Of a stretch of 47,240 nucleotides of DNA, positions 1 to 8,578 are shown one piece after another. Positions within the stretch are counted from its first letter, which is position 1, and every line of letters begins with the position of its first letter. The position numbers and the translations under genes were made by a program. The notes under the pieces were generated by a model. The model saw only the letters and a program-made list of their open reading frames with translations, was not told the origin of the DNA and searched no databases. This stretch comes from Actinomycetes bacterium (GTDB lineage: Bacteria > Actinomycetota > Acidimicrobiia > Acidimicrobiales > Ilumatobacteraceae), in NCBI GenBank assembly GCA_025356335.1, contig JANXUF010000084.1, positions 1 through 47,240 on the forward strand, written 5' to 3'.

Positions 1-309
1 ACCTGGAGGGGTTCGCAGGATCACCAGGTCACCCGAGTGTTTGACCTCGGCGACCCACTCGCCGAGGACCCTGCGAAGTTGATCGTTCGGGGCGATGCGC
101 TCCGGTTCGTATTCCGGGATCGCGTAGACGGTGTCGCCGCCCCCGACTCTGACCTTGACCGCTCCGAGATCTTCGAGATCACGCGACACCGTTGCCTGTG
201 TGACCATCAAACCCTCGGCAGCGAGCAACTCGACGAGCTGCGGTTGATTCGACACTCCCCTGCTCCCCAACAATCGGACGATCGCCTGCTGGCGCTGGAC
301 CTTGCTCAT
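1..309 (-). CDS. argR: Arginine repressor ArgR, C-terminus cut by window edge
   Basis: Start codon ATG at 309; 103 codons are visible and the frame stays open to base 1. The translation begins MSKVQRQQAIVRLLGSRGVS and continues with a winged-helix segment (about residues 20-60) containing QATVSRDLEDLGAVKVR, the DNA-recognition signature of ArgR. The hexamerisation and arginine-binding domain lies mostly outside; the visible part ends in LVILRTPPG, where that domain begins. ArgR represses arginine genes when arginine is plentiful. It is the last visible gene of the arg operon, 43 bases after argF. Likely targets inside this window are the ARG boxes in front of argC and carA. Confidence 0.95.
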   Translation of the reverse strand, partial: MSKVQRQQAIVRLLGSRGVSNQPQLVELLAAEGLMVTQATVSRDLEDLGAVKVRVGGGDTVYAIPEYEPERIAPNDQLRRVLGEWVAEVKHSGDLVILRTPPG

Positions 310-352
310 CGCCGTTTCACGCCTGTGCTCACGTCGTTACTCGGGTTGGTAC

Positions 353-1252
353 TCACTGCGAGACGAGCCAGGCGAGGAGGCCGCGCGCTGCGTGCAGGCG
401 GTTGTGGCCCTGATCGAGGACGTGTGAGCTCGGCCCGTCGATCACGTCGGCGCTGACTTCGAGCCCGCGATAGGCAGGAAGGCAGTGGAAGAACATCGCC
501 TGCGGTGAGGCCAGTTCCATCAGCGATCCGTCGACCTGAAAGCTCTCGAAGATCTTGACGCGCTCCGCCTTCTCCGCCTCCTGACCCATCGAGACCCATG
601 TATCGGTGTGGACAGCGTCCACTCCGTCGACGGCCTCCTCTGCACGATGAGTCTGGAACAACGTGCCTTCACCGAGCAGGGCGATCCGTTCGAGTTCGGC
701 GACATCGGCGTCGAATCCGACCGGCGCACCGATGCGTACGTGCATACCGAACATCACGGCCGCCTCGGCGAGCGAGCGGGCGACGTTGTTGTAGTCACCG
801 ATCCAGGCGACCGTTCGCCCGGCAAGCGGACCCATCAACTGCTGCATCGTCAACATGTCGGCGAGTGTCTGCAGCGGATGTGCGTAGTCGGAGAGCATGT
901 TGACGACCGGCACCGAAGCGGCGACGGCGAGTCGCTCGACGACCTCGTGGTCGAAGACCCGTGCGGCAAGAACAGCGTGATACCCGCTCATGATCCTGGC
1001 GATGTCCTCGACAGACTCGCGCCGGTCGAAACCGACCTCTTCACCGCGCGTGTACACCGGGTGCCCGCCGAGCTGGAAGACTGCCATTTCCATCGACTGT
1101 CGCGTCCGATTCGACGGCTTCTCGAAGATCAGCGCAACTCCCTTTCCGGCGAGCGGCGCAGCGAGATCGGCGATCGGCAACGCCGCCAGTGAGAGAACTG
1201 TGGAGAGCTCCTCAGCCGACAGATCCGTGATCGTCACGAATGAGCGCTTCAT
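353..1252 (-). CDS. argF: Ornithine carbamoyltransferase
   Basis: 299 residues; makes citrulline from ornithine and carbamoyl phosphate. Start ATG at 1252 overlaps the argD stop (ATGA), which fixes the N-terminus MKRSFVTITDLSAEEL; a longer open frame upstream is only an argD shadow. The carbamoyl-phosphate motif reads FEKPSNRTRQS instead of the usual S-T-R-T-R. The HCLP motif near residue 255 and the SMGQE loop (about residue 220) are ornithine-type, separating it from aspartate carbamoyltransferase. It shares the arg operon with argC, argB, argD and argR, and would consume carbamoyl phosphate made by carAB elsewhere in this window. Confidence 0.96.
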   Translation of the reverse strand: MKRSFVTITDLSAEELSTVLSLAALPIADLAAPLAGKGVALIFEKPSNRTRQSMEMAVFQLGGHPVYTRGEEVGFDRRESVEDIARIMSGYHAVLAARVFDHEVVERLAVAASVPVVNMLSDYAHPLQTLADMLTMQQLMGPLAGRTVAWIGDYNNVARSLAEAAVMFGMHVRIGAPVGFDADVAELERIALLGEGTLFQTHRAEEAVDGVDAVHTDTWVSMGQEAEKAERVKIFESFQVDGSLMELASPQAMFFHCLPAYRGLEVSADVIDGPSSHVLDQGHNRLHAARGLLAWLVSQ

Positions 1253-2493
1253 GCGACGGTCGTCTGGGTGGCTGGACCCAGCGCCCCTGTCACCGTTGCC
1301 AATGCCTGCGTCACCATGCCAAGTGCCTCGTCGATCTGAGCGTCGGTGACGGTGAGCGGCGGTGCGAAACGAAGCGCTGTCGGCGTCACCGCATTCGTCA
1401 CCAGCCCGAGGTCGAGCAGCGCCGTGTAGACGGCTTTGGCGTCGACACCGGGGTCGAGTTCGGCGGCGATCAGCAGACCGAGGCCACGGACCGAGGCGAC
1501 GCCTGCAAGTGCAGCGAGTCCCTCGGCCAACCGAGCGCCTTGGCGGCGCGCCAACGCCGGTGCGTCGATGCGTCGCATCTCCTGAATGACGGCACGAGCT
1601 GCGGCGGTGGCGATCGCCGTTCCACTGTAGGTGCTGCCATGGTCGCCTGGCTGGAAGACGGCGGCGACGTCGGTCTTCGCCCAGCACGCGCCGATCGGGA
1701 AGCCGTTGCCCAACGCCTTGGCCATCGTCACGACATCGGGCACGACGTCGAAGTGTTCGAACCCGAACCAACGTCCTGTGCGCCCGTAGCCCGTCTGGAT
1801 CTCGTCGACGATCATCAGCATGCCGCGCTCGTCGCACAGCGCACGGATACCCTGGAAATACTCCTTCGTCGCCGGATTGACACCGCCCTCACCCTGTACA
1901 GGTTCGATCAACACGGCGCTGACCGACGGATCTATCGAGGCCGCGAGCGCCCCGAGATCACCGAACGGGACGTGACGGAAACCGTCCGGCATCGGGAAGA
2001 ACGGTTCATGTTTGGCCGGCTGACCCGTCGCCGCGAGTGTCGCCAGTGTGCGGCCGTGGAACGAGCCGAGCGCGCTCACGACGACGTGGCGGCCGCGGCC
2101 CCCGAACTTGCGAGCGAGCTTGAGGGCCGCCTCGTTCGCCTCGGCACCGGAATTGCAGAAGAACACCTGTCCGTCGCAGCCCGTCGCCTCGCGCATCACA
2201 TCGTTGACGAGGATCGCCGTCTCCGTCGCTACCGGGTTGGCGAAGAGATTGCTGACATGCATCAACGTCGACGCCTGCGCGGCAATGGCCTCGGCCACCG
2301 CCGGATGGGAATGACCGAGGCCGATGACCGCCAGGCCACCGAGGAAATCGAGATAGCGCTTGCCATCGATATCCCACAGTTCGGTGCCGCTGCCGTGTTC
2401 GAACATCACCTGCGGCGGGCCGAAGACGGGCATGAACGGGCACCGATCGACCGGCAGGCCCTCGGACGTCTCGGCGAATGCGTGGCTGCTCAT
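1249..2493 (-). CDS. argD: Acetylornithine aminotransferase
   Basis: 414 residues; a class III PLP-dependent aminotransferase that converts N-acetylglutamate semialdehyde to N-acetylornithine. Visible marks are the N-terminal GTELWDIDGKRYLDFLGG, the PLP-contact region CNSGAEANEAALKLARK, the catalytic aspartate in MLMIVDEIQTGYGRTG and the Schiff-base lysine in TMAKALGNGFPIGA. Length is normal for ArgD. The start overlaps the argB stop by four bases and the stop overlaps the argF start by four, so translation is probably coupled. An ornithine or succinylornithine aminotransferase role is possible from the family, but operon context makes ArgD the clear choice. Confidence 0.96.
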   Translation of the reverse strand: MSSHAFAETSEGLPVDRCPFMPVFGPPQVMFEHGSGTELWDIDGKRYLDFLGGLAVIGLGHSHPAVAEAIAAQASTLMHVSNLFANPVATETAILVNDVMREATGCDGQVFFCNSGAEANEAALKLARKFGGRGRHVVVSALGSFHGRTLATLAATGQPAKHEPFFPMPDGFRHVPFGDLGALAASIDPSVSAVLIEPVQGEGGVNPATKEYFQGIRALCDERGMLMIVDEIQTGYGRTGRWFGFEHFDVVPDVVTMAKALGNGFPIGACWAKTDVAAVFQPGDHGSTYSGTAIATAAARAVIQEMRRIDAPALARRQGARLAEGLAALAGVASVRGLGLLIAAELDPGVDAKAVYTALLDLGLVTNAVTPTALRFAPPLTVTDAQIDEALGMVTQALATVTGALGPATQTTVA

Positions 2494-3404
2494 ACTGTTT
2501 CCTTTCCGGCGACCATCGTGCCGATTCCTTCGTCGGTGAAAAATTCCAGCAGCAGCACATGGGGAATGCGTCCGTCGAGGATGTGGGCACGGTCGACGCC
2601 ATGGCGTACCGCATGCGCGCAGCTCTCCACCTTCGGGATCATTCCCCCGGCAATCGTCCCGTCGGCCATCAATGAGTCGAGTTCGTCGGGTGTCGTCTGA
2701 CGGATCAGGCTCCGCGGATCGGTAACGACCCGTCGCAGCCCCTCGATGTCGGTGAGATACACCAGTTTCTCGGCACCGAGCGCTTCGGCGATCGCTCCCG
2801 CCACCGTGTCGGCATTGATGTTGTAGGCCTGACCGTTGAGGTCGGAGCCGATCGTGGCGATCACCGGGATGAGCTCCGCGTTGAGCAGTCGCAGCACGAT
2901 GCTGGGATTGACGCTGGTGACATCACCGACGAATCCGAGGTCGGCGTCATGTGGTGCGGCAACGATCAGGCCGGCATCGGCACCGCTCACACCCACCGCC
3001 AGTGGACCGTGGACATTGACGGCGGCGACGATCTGTGGGTTCACCTGCCCGACGAGCACCATCCTGGCGATATCGACGGTTTCGGCGTCGGTGACACGCA
3101 GGCCGTTGCGAAACTCGGTCTGCTTGCCGAGCCGTGCCATCAGCTCGCTGATCTGCGGACCGCCGCCATGGACGACGACGGGGCGCATGCCGATGGCGTG
3201 CATCAACACGATGTCCTCGGCAAAGAGGGTCAAGGCGTCACTGTCGTTCGCACCGGCGAGCGCATTGCCGCCGTATTTCACGACGACGGTCTTACCGGCG
3301 AAGCGGCGGATGTACGGCAGTGCCTCGACGAGCACGCCGGCCTTCGACGCCGGCGAGGCGGGTGGGGCGGGGGGCGTCGAGGCCTCGTTGAAAGTGTCAC
3401 TCAT
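2490..3404 (-). CDS. argB: Acetylglutamate kinase
   Basis: 304 residues; phosphorylates N-acetylglutamate. The amino-acid-kinase fold is shown by VVVKYGGNAL near residue 40, VVVHGGGPQI near residue 80 and NINADTVAGAIAEALGAEKL near residue 195. The first 25 residues are a proline- and serine-rich extension before the conserved core. The ATG start overlaps the argC stop (ATGA) with no room for argJ, which normally sits here in actinobacterial arg operons. The stop overlaps argD. In many bacteria ArgB is arginine-feedback inhibited; I cannot judge that from sequence alone. Confidence 0.96.
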   Translation of the reverse strand: MSDTFNEASTPPAPPASPASKAGVLVEALPYIRRFAGKTVVVKYGGNALAGANDSDALTLFAEDIVLMHAIGMRPVVVHGGGPQISELMARLGKQTEFRNGLRVTDAETVDIARMVLVGQVNPQIVAAVNVHGPLAVGVSGADAGLIVAAPHDADLGFVGDVTSVNPSIVLRLLNAELIPVIATIGSDLNGQAYNINADTVAGAIAEALGAEKLVYLTDIEGLRRVVTDPRSLIRQTTPDELDSLMADGTIAGGMIPKVESCAHAVRHGVDRAHILDGRIPHVLLLEFFTDEGIGTMVAGKETV

Positions 3405-4417
3405 GGGTACAGCCCAACCGTCGCCAGGCCCATGGTCTCATCGATCCCGATGGCGACGTTTGCTGCCTGCACGGCACCACCGGATGCACCCTTTGCGAGA
3501 TTGTCGATCGCCGAGATCGCCAGGATCGTGTTCGTGCGCTCGTCGAAACGGAAGGTCAGGTGTGCGCTGTTGGTTCCGAGTACTGCCTTCGTCGACGGTG
3601 GCTGCGCGGAGACGCAGATGAACGGCTCACCTGCATAGAAGTCGCGCACCGCCTCGATGAGCTCCGCCGACGTCGACGTCGCCGTCGGCCGAGCTGCACA
3701 GGTGGCGAGGATGCCGCGGTTCATCGGTGCAATATGCGGTGTGAACAGTACCTGCGCACCGACGACCTGTTCGATCTCGGGGGTATGGCGATGGTCGAGC
3801 AGACCGTAGGCATTGACGTCTTCGTCGACGCTGCAGAACAGACTGGAATGCTTCAACGCTCTACCAGCGCCTGACACACCGGTGATCGAGTTGACGACGA
3901 TGCCACGGGTCTGGACCAATCCGAGCTGCACGAGTGGGGTCAGCGCCAGGCTCGCGGCTGTCACGTGGCAACCAGGGGTGGCCACGAGCCGAGCGCCTTT
4001 CAGTTGCTCACGGAACAGTTCCGGCAAACCGAAGACGGCCTCGGCGAGCAGTGCTGGCTGATCGTGTTCGAACCCGTACCACGTGGGATACAGCGATGAG
4101 TCCTTGAGTCGGTACGCCGCCGAGAGGTCGACGATGACACCGACGCGACCTAGCAGTTGCGGCGCCAAGGCCATGCTCGCCTCGTGCGGGAGTCCGAGAA
4201 AGACAACATCCAGACCGGCGGCCCGCTCGAGGTCGAAAGCGTCGAAGACGAGCGACGGGTAGGCAATCGCCAGCGATGGGTACAACTCCGCTGCCCGGAT
4301 CCCTGCCTGGGTGTCGCCGGTGGCATAGACGACATCCATCTGCGGGTGCAGAGCAAGAATGCGGAGGAGTTCGACGCCGGTGTAGCCGGACGCGCCGATG
4401 ATGCCGACGGAGACCAT
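3401..4417 (-). CDS. argC: N-acetyl-gamma-glutamyl-phosphate reductase
   Basis: 338 residues; NADPH-dependent reduction of acetylglutamyl phosphate to the semialdehyde. The N-terminal Rossmann motif is VGIIGASGYTGVELLRIL, and the catalytic cysteine lies in LVATPGCHVTAASLAL near residue 145. I chose ATG at 4417 because it places the Rossmann strand directly at the N-terminus. An in-frame ATG at 4432 would add five residues but falls inside the predicted -10 element. No Shine-Dalgarno sequence precedes the start and a good -10 hexamer ends only 10 bases upstream, so the mRNA is probably leaderless. First gene of the arg operon. Confidence 0.95.
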   Translation of the reverse strand: MVSVGIIGASGYTGVELLRILALHPQMDVVYATGDTQAGIRAAELYPSLAIAYPSLVFDAFDLERAAGLDVVFLGLPHEASMALAPQLLGRVGVIVDLSAAYRLKDSSLYPTWYGFEHDQPALLAEAVFGLPELFREQLKGARLVATPGCHVTAASLALTPLVQLGLVQTRGIVVNSITGVSGAGRALKHSSLFCSVDEDVNAYGLLDHRHTPEIEQVVGAQVLFTPHIAPMNRGILATCAARPTATSTSAELIEAVRDFYAGEPFICVSAQPPSTKAVLGTNSAHLTFRFDERTNTILAISAIDNLAKGASGGAVQAANVAIGIDETMGLATVGLYP

Positions 4418-4427
4418 ATGACGCACG

Positions 4428-4456
4428 ATCATACATGAGTGTGCATGTTCATGCAA
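4428..4456 (-). promoter_or_regulatory. argC promoter, -35 TTGCAT and -10 TATGAT
   Basis: Reading the minus strand, TTGCAT (4456-4451) and TATGAT (4433-4428) are separated by exactly 17 bases. The -10 element ends 10 bases before the argC ATG, so transcription would begin at or just before the start codon. The ARG box at 4442-4455 covers most of the -35 hexamer and half the spacer, which is where a repressor would block RNA polymerase. Confidence 0.7.
4442..4455. promoter_or_regulatory. Predicted ArgR operator (ARG box) of argC
   Basis: Near-perfect palindrome TGCATGTTCATGCA. The identical 14-mer occurs in front of carA at 41126-41139. ArgR operators are imperfect palindromes with TGCAT/ATGCA-like halves, and argR itself is in this window. 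The site lies between argC and the divergent algH-glnX operon. Confidence 0.75.
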
Positions 4457-4528
4457 ACTAACCCCTCCCGGCGCGGCGAAATACGTCGGGGACACCCGTT
4501 CGCCGAGAATCCGAGCCAGAATGATGGC

Positions 4529-5086
4529 GTGCTTATCGGAACGACCAAGGGACGGCTGCTCGTCGCCAGCCCGGTGATGGGTGACGACAACTTCGATCGC
4601 ACCGTCGTCTTCATGCTCGAACACAACGACGAGGGCGCACTCGGGGTGATCATCAACCGACCGTCTGACGAATCGGATATCGAAGGCCTCGAGTCGTGGA
4701 CCGAACTCGCCTCTCCCCCAGCCGTCGTGTTCCACGGCGGACCCGTCGAACAGGATGCCCTCATCGGAATCGCCAGAACGGAGTCAGCACGCGAAGGCGT
4801 CGGATGGGCGCCGATCACCGACAGTCTCGGCACGGTCGATCTTTCCGACAGTCCCGTCGAGATCGCCCCGGTGCTCGACGCCATCCGCATCTTCCGTGGC
4901 TATTCCGGATGGAGTCCCGGGCAGCTCGAAGGGGAGATCGAACTCAACGTCTGGATCGTTGCCGAGGCCAGTTCGACGGATGTCTTCGACCATCATCCGG
5001 ACGACCTGTGGCGCACCGTGCTGCGTCGCCAGGAAGGCTCGCTTCGCTGGCTCGCCAACGCCCCAGACGACCTCAGCGCGAACTGA
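4529..5086 (+). CDS. algH: YqgE/AlgH family protein
   Basis: About 185 residues from a GTG start at 4529, matching the usual size of the family. The open frame extends upstream to an ATG at 4439, but that would lie inside the ARG box and add 30 unconserved residues. Family hallmarks are the N-terminal GRLLVASPVMGDDNFDRTVV, FMLEHNDEGALGVIINRP, VVFHGGPVEQDALIGI and GYSGWSPGQLEGEI. The fold is known but the function is not established (a role in alginate regulation gave the name). It ends 17 bases before glnX, so it may be the first gene of that operon. No strong ribosome binding site is visible at the GTG. Confidence 0.88.
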   Translation: MLIGTTKGRLLVASPVMGDDNFDRTVVFMLEHNDEGALGVIINRPSDESDIEGLESWTELASPPAVVFHGGPVEQDALIGIARTESAREGVGWAPITDSLGTVDLSDSPVEIAPVLDAIRIFRGYSGWSPGQLEGEIELNVWIVAEASSTDVFDHHPDDLWRTVLRRQEGSLRWLANAPDDLSAN

Positions 5087-5103
5087 CTCGAGAAGGAACA
5101 CGA

Positions 5104-6384
5104 ATGGCAGTCGCCGCCGCCGCAGCAGCACCCCCCGCGACCGCAGCACCCCTCCCTGCAGGCATGCGGTTGCGTTCGCTGTTCGCCGGCACGCCCGGCA
5201 TGCTCAAGGCCAGCATGGCGATCAGCCTGGCGGCTGTCGTGATGTTCGGCGTGCTTGCGGGTCTCAGTTCGTCGAGCCGACGCCAATCGTTGATCTCCGC
5301 TCGCCATGCAGCGGCTCAGGCAGTGCGTATCCAACAGGTCCACACATCACTCGTCGCTGCCGACGCACTGGCCACCAACGCCTTCCTCGTCGGCGGCCTC
5401 GAACCGGCCGAACAGCGCACCGGCTACGAAAACGGAATCTCGACCGCAGCGCAGACGCTCACCGCCGCAGCGAATCATGCCGACGCCAGTGACGTCGCCG
5501 GCCTGCAGCAGGCGAACGCCGCATTGGCGGACTACACCGGCCTGATCGAGTCGGCGCGAGCGAACAACCGCCAGCTGTTCCCGGTCGGTGTGGCCTACCT
5601 GAAACAGGCCTCGGCGTTGCTCCTGACCGACGTCCTCCCGGTACTCGATCGAGTCTCGGCATCGAGCGAGCAACGAGTCTCGAATGCCTACGACGACTCG
5701 GACAATGCGCGGTACGCCTTTTGGATTTCGTCGGTCGTCGTGCTGGCCGTCCTGCTCGTCGCCAAATGGAAGCTGTCCTCGGTGACCCGGCGAACTTTCA
5801 ACCTTCCACTCGTGGTGGCCACCGGGCTGGTGCTCGTCGCCATCATCTACGGGGGTGCCGCCATGACGCTGGCGTCGTCGAATGCCGATTCGGCGAGATC
5901 TGGCCCGTATCGGTTGACGACCGCGTTGGCGACGGCGCGGATCGACGCCTACGCAGCCAAGAGCGCGGAGAGCCTGACGTTGATCTCGCGCGGCAACGGA
6001 ACGCCGTTCGAGGCGCAATGGAAGCAGTCCTACGGCACAGCATCTGCAGCGATCCAGTCCATCGACGACCCGAGCCTGAGTTCTGCACTGTCGGCGTACG
6101 CGACCGTGCACGTCGCGATCCGTCTACTCGACGACAGCGGGAATTGGGATGGCGCCGTTGCCAAGGCGACGAAGTTCGACAGTGGCTCCTCCAACGCGAC
6201 GTTCACGACGTTTGCCGAAGCGAGCGCCACCCGACTCGATACCGCAGCAGCAGACCTCGACAGCCGACTTGCTGACGCCAGTGGAAACCTCGATGTGACG
6301 CTGGCCGTCCTCTTCGCCTTCGCCCTCCTGGCGGCCGTCGCCATCGGCGTCGCCTACGCCGGCCGGCTTCGCGAGTACCGATGA
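5104..6384 (+). CDS. glnX: Four-helix membrane protein, GlnX-like signal transducer
   Basis: 426 residues; start ATG 5104 preceded by AGAAGGA at good spacing. Four hydrophobic helices are visible at roughly residues 38-55, 203-222, 234-258 and 398-420. They bracket two large alanine/serine/aspartate-rich loops (about 56-202 and 259-397) that should face outside, and leave short ends inside. This layout and the position immediately before a glutamine/glutamate-type binding lipoprotein and pknG match GlnX of Corynebacterium and Mycobacterium, which passes amino-acid status from GlnH to PknG. Assignment rests on topology and synteny rather than on sequence motifs. Its stop overlaps the glnH start (ATGA). 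Confidence 0.8.
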   Translation: MAVAAAAAAPPATAAPLPAGMRLRSLFAGTPGMLKASMAISLAAVVMFGVLAGLSSSSRRQSLISARHAAAQAVRIQQVHTSLVAADALATNAFLVGGLEPAEQRTGYENGISTAAQTLTAAANHADASDVAGLQQANAALADYTGLIESARANNRQLFPVGVAYLKQASALLLTDVLPVLDRVSASSEQRVSNAYDDSDNARYAFWISSVVVLAVLLVAKWKLSSVTRRTFNLPLVVATGLVLVAIIYGGAAMTLASSNADSARSGPYRLTTALATARIDAYAAKSAESLTLISRGNGTPFEAQWKQSYGTASAAIQSIDDPSLSSALSAYATVHVAIRLLDDSGNWDGAVAKATKFDSGSSNATFTTFAEASATRLDTAAADLDSRLADASGNLDVTLAVLFAFALLAAVAIGVAYAGRLREYR

Positions 6385-7418
6385 CCTCGACATCCACGCC
6401 ACCGTTGCGAACGACGAACGCCATCGAGCGAACGCGCTCGGGCCACAGGACGCGCTCGGGCCGAACGATGCGCAGGCTGGCCGGGCTCGTCGCTGCCTCG
6501 ATCGCCGCCGTCGCCTGCTCCAGCGGATCGCAACTCGCTGCGCCGTCGACGACGTCGACGGCGCAGTCGACGAAGACTTCGGCGCCGGTCGTGGCGGACT
6601 GCGGGAACCCCGTCGCTTCGTATCAACCGACGTTCGTCCTACCGGCACCGAACGCGATGCCAGCCGGCACATACCTCAAGACTATCCAGGATCGGGGCAA
6701 GCTCATCGTCGGTACTGCCTCCGACGTACTGCTGTTCAGCTACCGCAACCCACTGAGCGGTCAACTCGAAGGGTTCGACATCGATGTCGCCCACGCCATC
6801 GCCAAGGCGATCTTCGGCGACCCGAACAAGATCGAGTACCGGGTGATCAACTACGCGCAGCGCCTTCCGGCGATCACCAGCGGCAGCGTCGACATCGTCG
6901 CCGACACGATGACGATCAACTGCAACCGCTGGGCGCAGATCGCCTTCTCCACCGAGTACTACCATGCCGGGCAGAAGGTCCTCGTCCGCAGCGACTCCAC
7001 CGCAACGACCATGGACGATGTGAACAAGGGCGGCGGCCAGCGGGTGTGCGCAGCAAAGGGCTCGACGAACATCGTCAATCTCGGGGCCTACAAGAACGTC
7101 ATGACGGTTCCAGTCGATGACCTGACCGACTGCCTCGTGCTCTTCCAACAGGGTGCCGTCGATGCCATCACCGCTGACGACACGGTGCTCAAAGGCTTCA
7201 AAGCCCAGGACAAGTACGCCAACGTCATCGGGCCGGAGTTCAGCAGCGAACTGTACGGCATCGGCGCGAGCCTCAAGTATCCGGAACTCACGCAGTTCGT
7301 CAATCTCGTCTTGGAACAGATGCGCACCGACGGCTCGCTGCTGGCACTGAACACAAAATGGCTCGAACAGACGACAGCACCCCCGGCCGCCGTATACGGA
7401 CGGCTACCGGCCGGCTGA
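6381..7418 (+). CDS. glnH: Amino-acid-binding lipoprotein, GlnH-like (SBP family 3)
   Basis: 345 residues from ATG 6381, which overlaps the glnX stop. A second in-frame ATG at 6468 gives a more typical signal peptide, MRRLAGLVAASIAAVAC, so it may be the true start. The cysteine of this lipobox-like AAVAC (residue 46, or 17 from the second start) would anchor the protein outside the membrane. The mature part is a family-3 solute-binding protein: GKLIVGTASDVLLFSYRNP, LEGFDIDVAHAIAKAIFG and VDAITADDTVLKGF. No ABC permease or ATPase lies nearby, so it is probably a sensor subunit rather than a transporter part. In Corynebacterium and Mycobacterium such proteins signal to PknG. Confidence 0.88.
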   Translation: MTSTSTPPLRTTNAIERTRSGHRTRSGRTMRRLAGLVAASIAAVACSSGSQLAAPSTTSTAQSTKTSAPVVADCGNPVASYQPTFVLPAPNAMPAGTYLKTIQDRGKLIVGTASDVLLFSYRNPLSGQLEGFDIDVAHAIAKAIFGDPNKIEYRVINYAQRLPAITSGSVDIVADTMTINCNRWAQIAFSTEYYHAGQKVLVRSDSTATTMDDVNKGGGQRVCAAKGSTNIVNLGAYKNVMTVPVDDLTDCLVLFQQGAVDAITADDTVLKGFKAQDKYANVIGPEFSSELYGIGASLKYPELTQFVNLVLEQMRTDGSLLALNTKWLEQTTAPPAAVYGRLPAG

Positions 7419-8578
7419 TGACAGCACCATCACTCCCGCAGCCAGGTGCCGTGCTCACGGCCCAGTCGATCGACGACTTGATCAGTGACATGTCGACATG
7501 GCGATCGGCGGTCAGCACCGAGTTGCTGGCGCTCGACGACCAGGTCCGGCTCAGCGCGTTGGCCTCGGCAACGGCCGACCTCGGACTGGCGTTTCTGCTG
7601 TGGCGCGCACTGGCAGCGCGACTCGACGAGATCATCGCCGCCCGGGGGAAGTCCGGCATCAACCGGGACGTGGCGGCGAACGTCAGCGCACTTGTCTGGG
7701 CACCGATGGTCGACGTGGCCGACGGTCTGCTCGCCCAGCATCTGCCAGAGGGTCGCACGGTCTTCGACGCTCTGCTGTCGAAGTTGCGGACAGCGATCGG
7801 GGCCAACAGCGCCCGTATTGCCGAGAACGCCCGCCTGCTCGGCCCGATCAGTGATCGTGTCTCTGCCGCCAGGACAATGGCGGCACAGCTGGGCAATATG
7901 ACGAACCAGGTCGCGTTGATCGCTGCCCAGCTCGAGCCGCTCGGGCCCACCGACGACCCGGCGACGATACGCGCAGCGGTCGCCGCCATCGACGCTGAGC
8001 TCCGACCGATCGAATACGACCTACTCACACTTGCACAGTCACAGAGCACACTGTCCGGTGACATCGAATCGCTGCAACGGCGACTGGTGGCAGCGGGTGC
8101 CGCCGAGCAGGCCACGAGGGCACTGGCCCTTCGATGCACCGAGAAGATCGCCGACGCGCCACGACTCGGCATCCCGTCCGTCGCCGTCCTCGGTGCCGTG
8201 CCGGTCATCGACACCCACGCCGACTGGCGATCGACTCGTGCGCTCGTCGATGCCTTTGGCGGCGCACTCGAACGGGTCGAGCGGGCGCTCACCATCGCTC
8301 AGCAGACCTACCGTGCGCCGCTCGACAGGCGAGGGGATCTTCGCGGTCTGCTCGACGGTTACCGCAGCATGGCCGCCGGCGCAGGCCTCGGTGAGCGCGC
8401 CGATGCCGCCGGCGCCTACGACGCTGCCCATCGAGCGCTGTGGTCGGCACCATGCGAACTCGCCGCGGCAGCGGCGCTCGTCGATCGGTACCAACAGATC
8501 ATCACCGCCGCAACGCATCCGCGTCCGGGACCTGCGGTGCACCCCACCGCCGTAGACAGCAAGGAGGACGCCACGTGA
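7418..8578 (+). CDS. Helical protein of unknown function between glnH and pknG
   Basis: 386 residues from ATG 7418, whose A is the last base of the glnH stop (TGATG). I do not recognise a domain. The sequence is alanine- and leucine-rich, with long predicted helices and heptad-like stretches, for example about residues 95-160 and 195-250. It has no clear signal peptide, membrane helix or enzyme motif, so it should be cytoplasmic and elongated. It ends in a proline-rich tail and its stop overlaps the pknG GTG start. Mycobacterial and corynebacterial glnX-glnH-pknG loci lack an insertion here. Tight coupling suggests it belongs to the same pathway, perhaps as a scaffold; that is inference. Confidence 0.85.
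   Translation: MTAPSLPQPGAVLTAQSIDDLISDMSTWRSAVSTELLALDDQVRLSALASATADLGLAFLLWRALAARLDEIIAARGKSGINRDVAANVSALVWAPMVDVADGLLAQHLPEGRTVFDALLSKLRTAIGANSARIAENARLLGPISDRVSAARTMAAQLGNMTNQVALIAAQLEPLGPTDDPATIRAAVAAIDAELRPIEYDLLTLAQSQSTLSGDIESLQRRLVAAGAAEQATRALALRCTEKIADAPRLGIPSVAVLGAVPVIDTHADWRSTRALVDAFGGALERVERALTIAQQTYRAPLDRRGDLRGLLDGYRSMAAGAGLGERADAAGAYDAAHRALWSAPCELAAAAALVDRYQQIITAATHPRPGPAVHPTAVDSKEDAT

Noticed and set aside
1240..2700. 486-codon plus-strand open frame
   Set aside because: It lies antisense to argD and argB, has no recognisable motif and an arginine-rich shadow composition.
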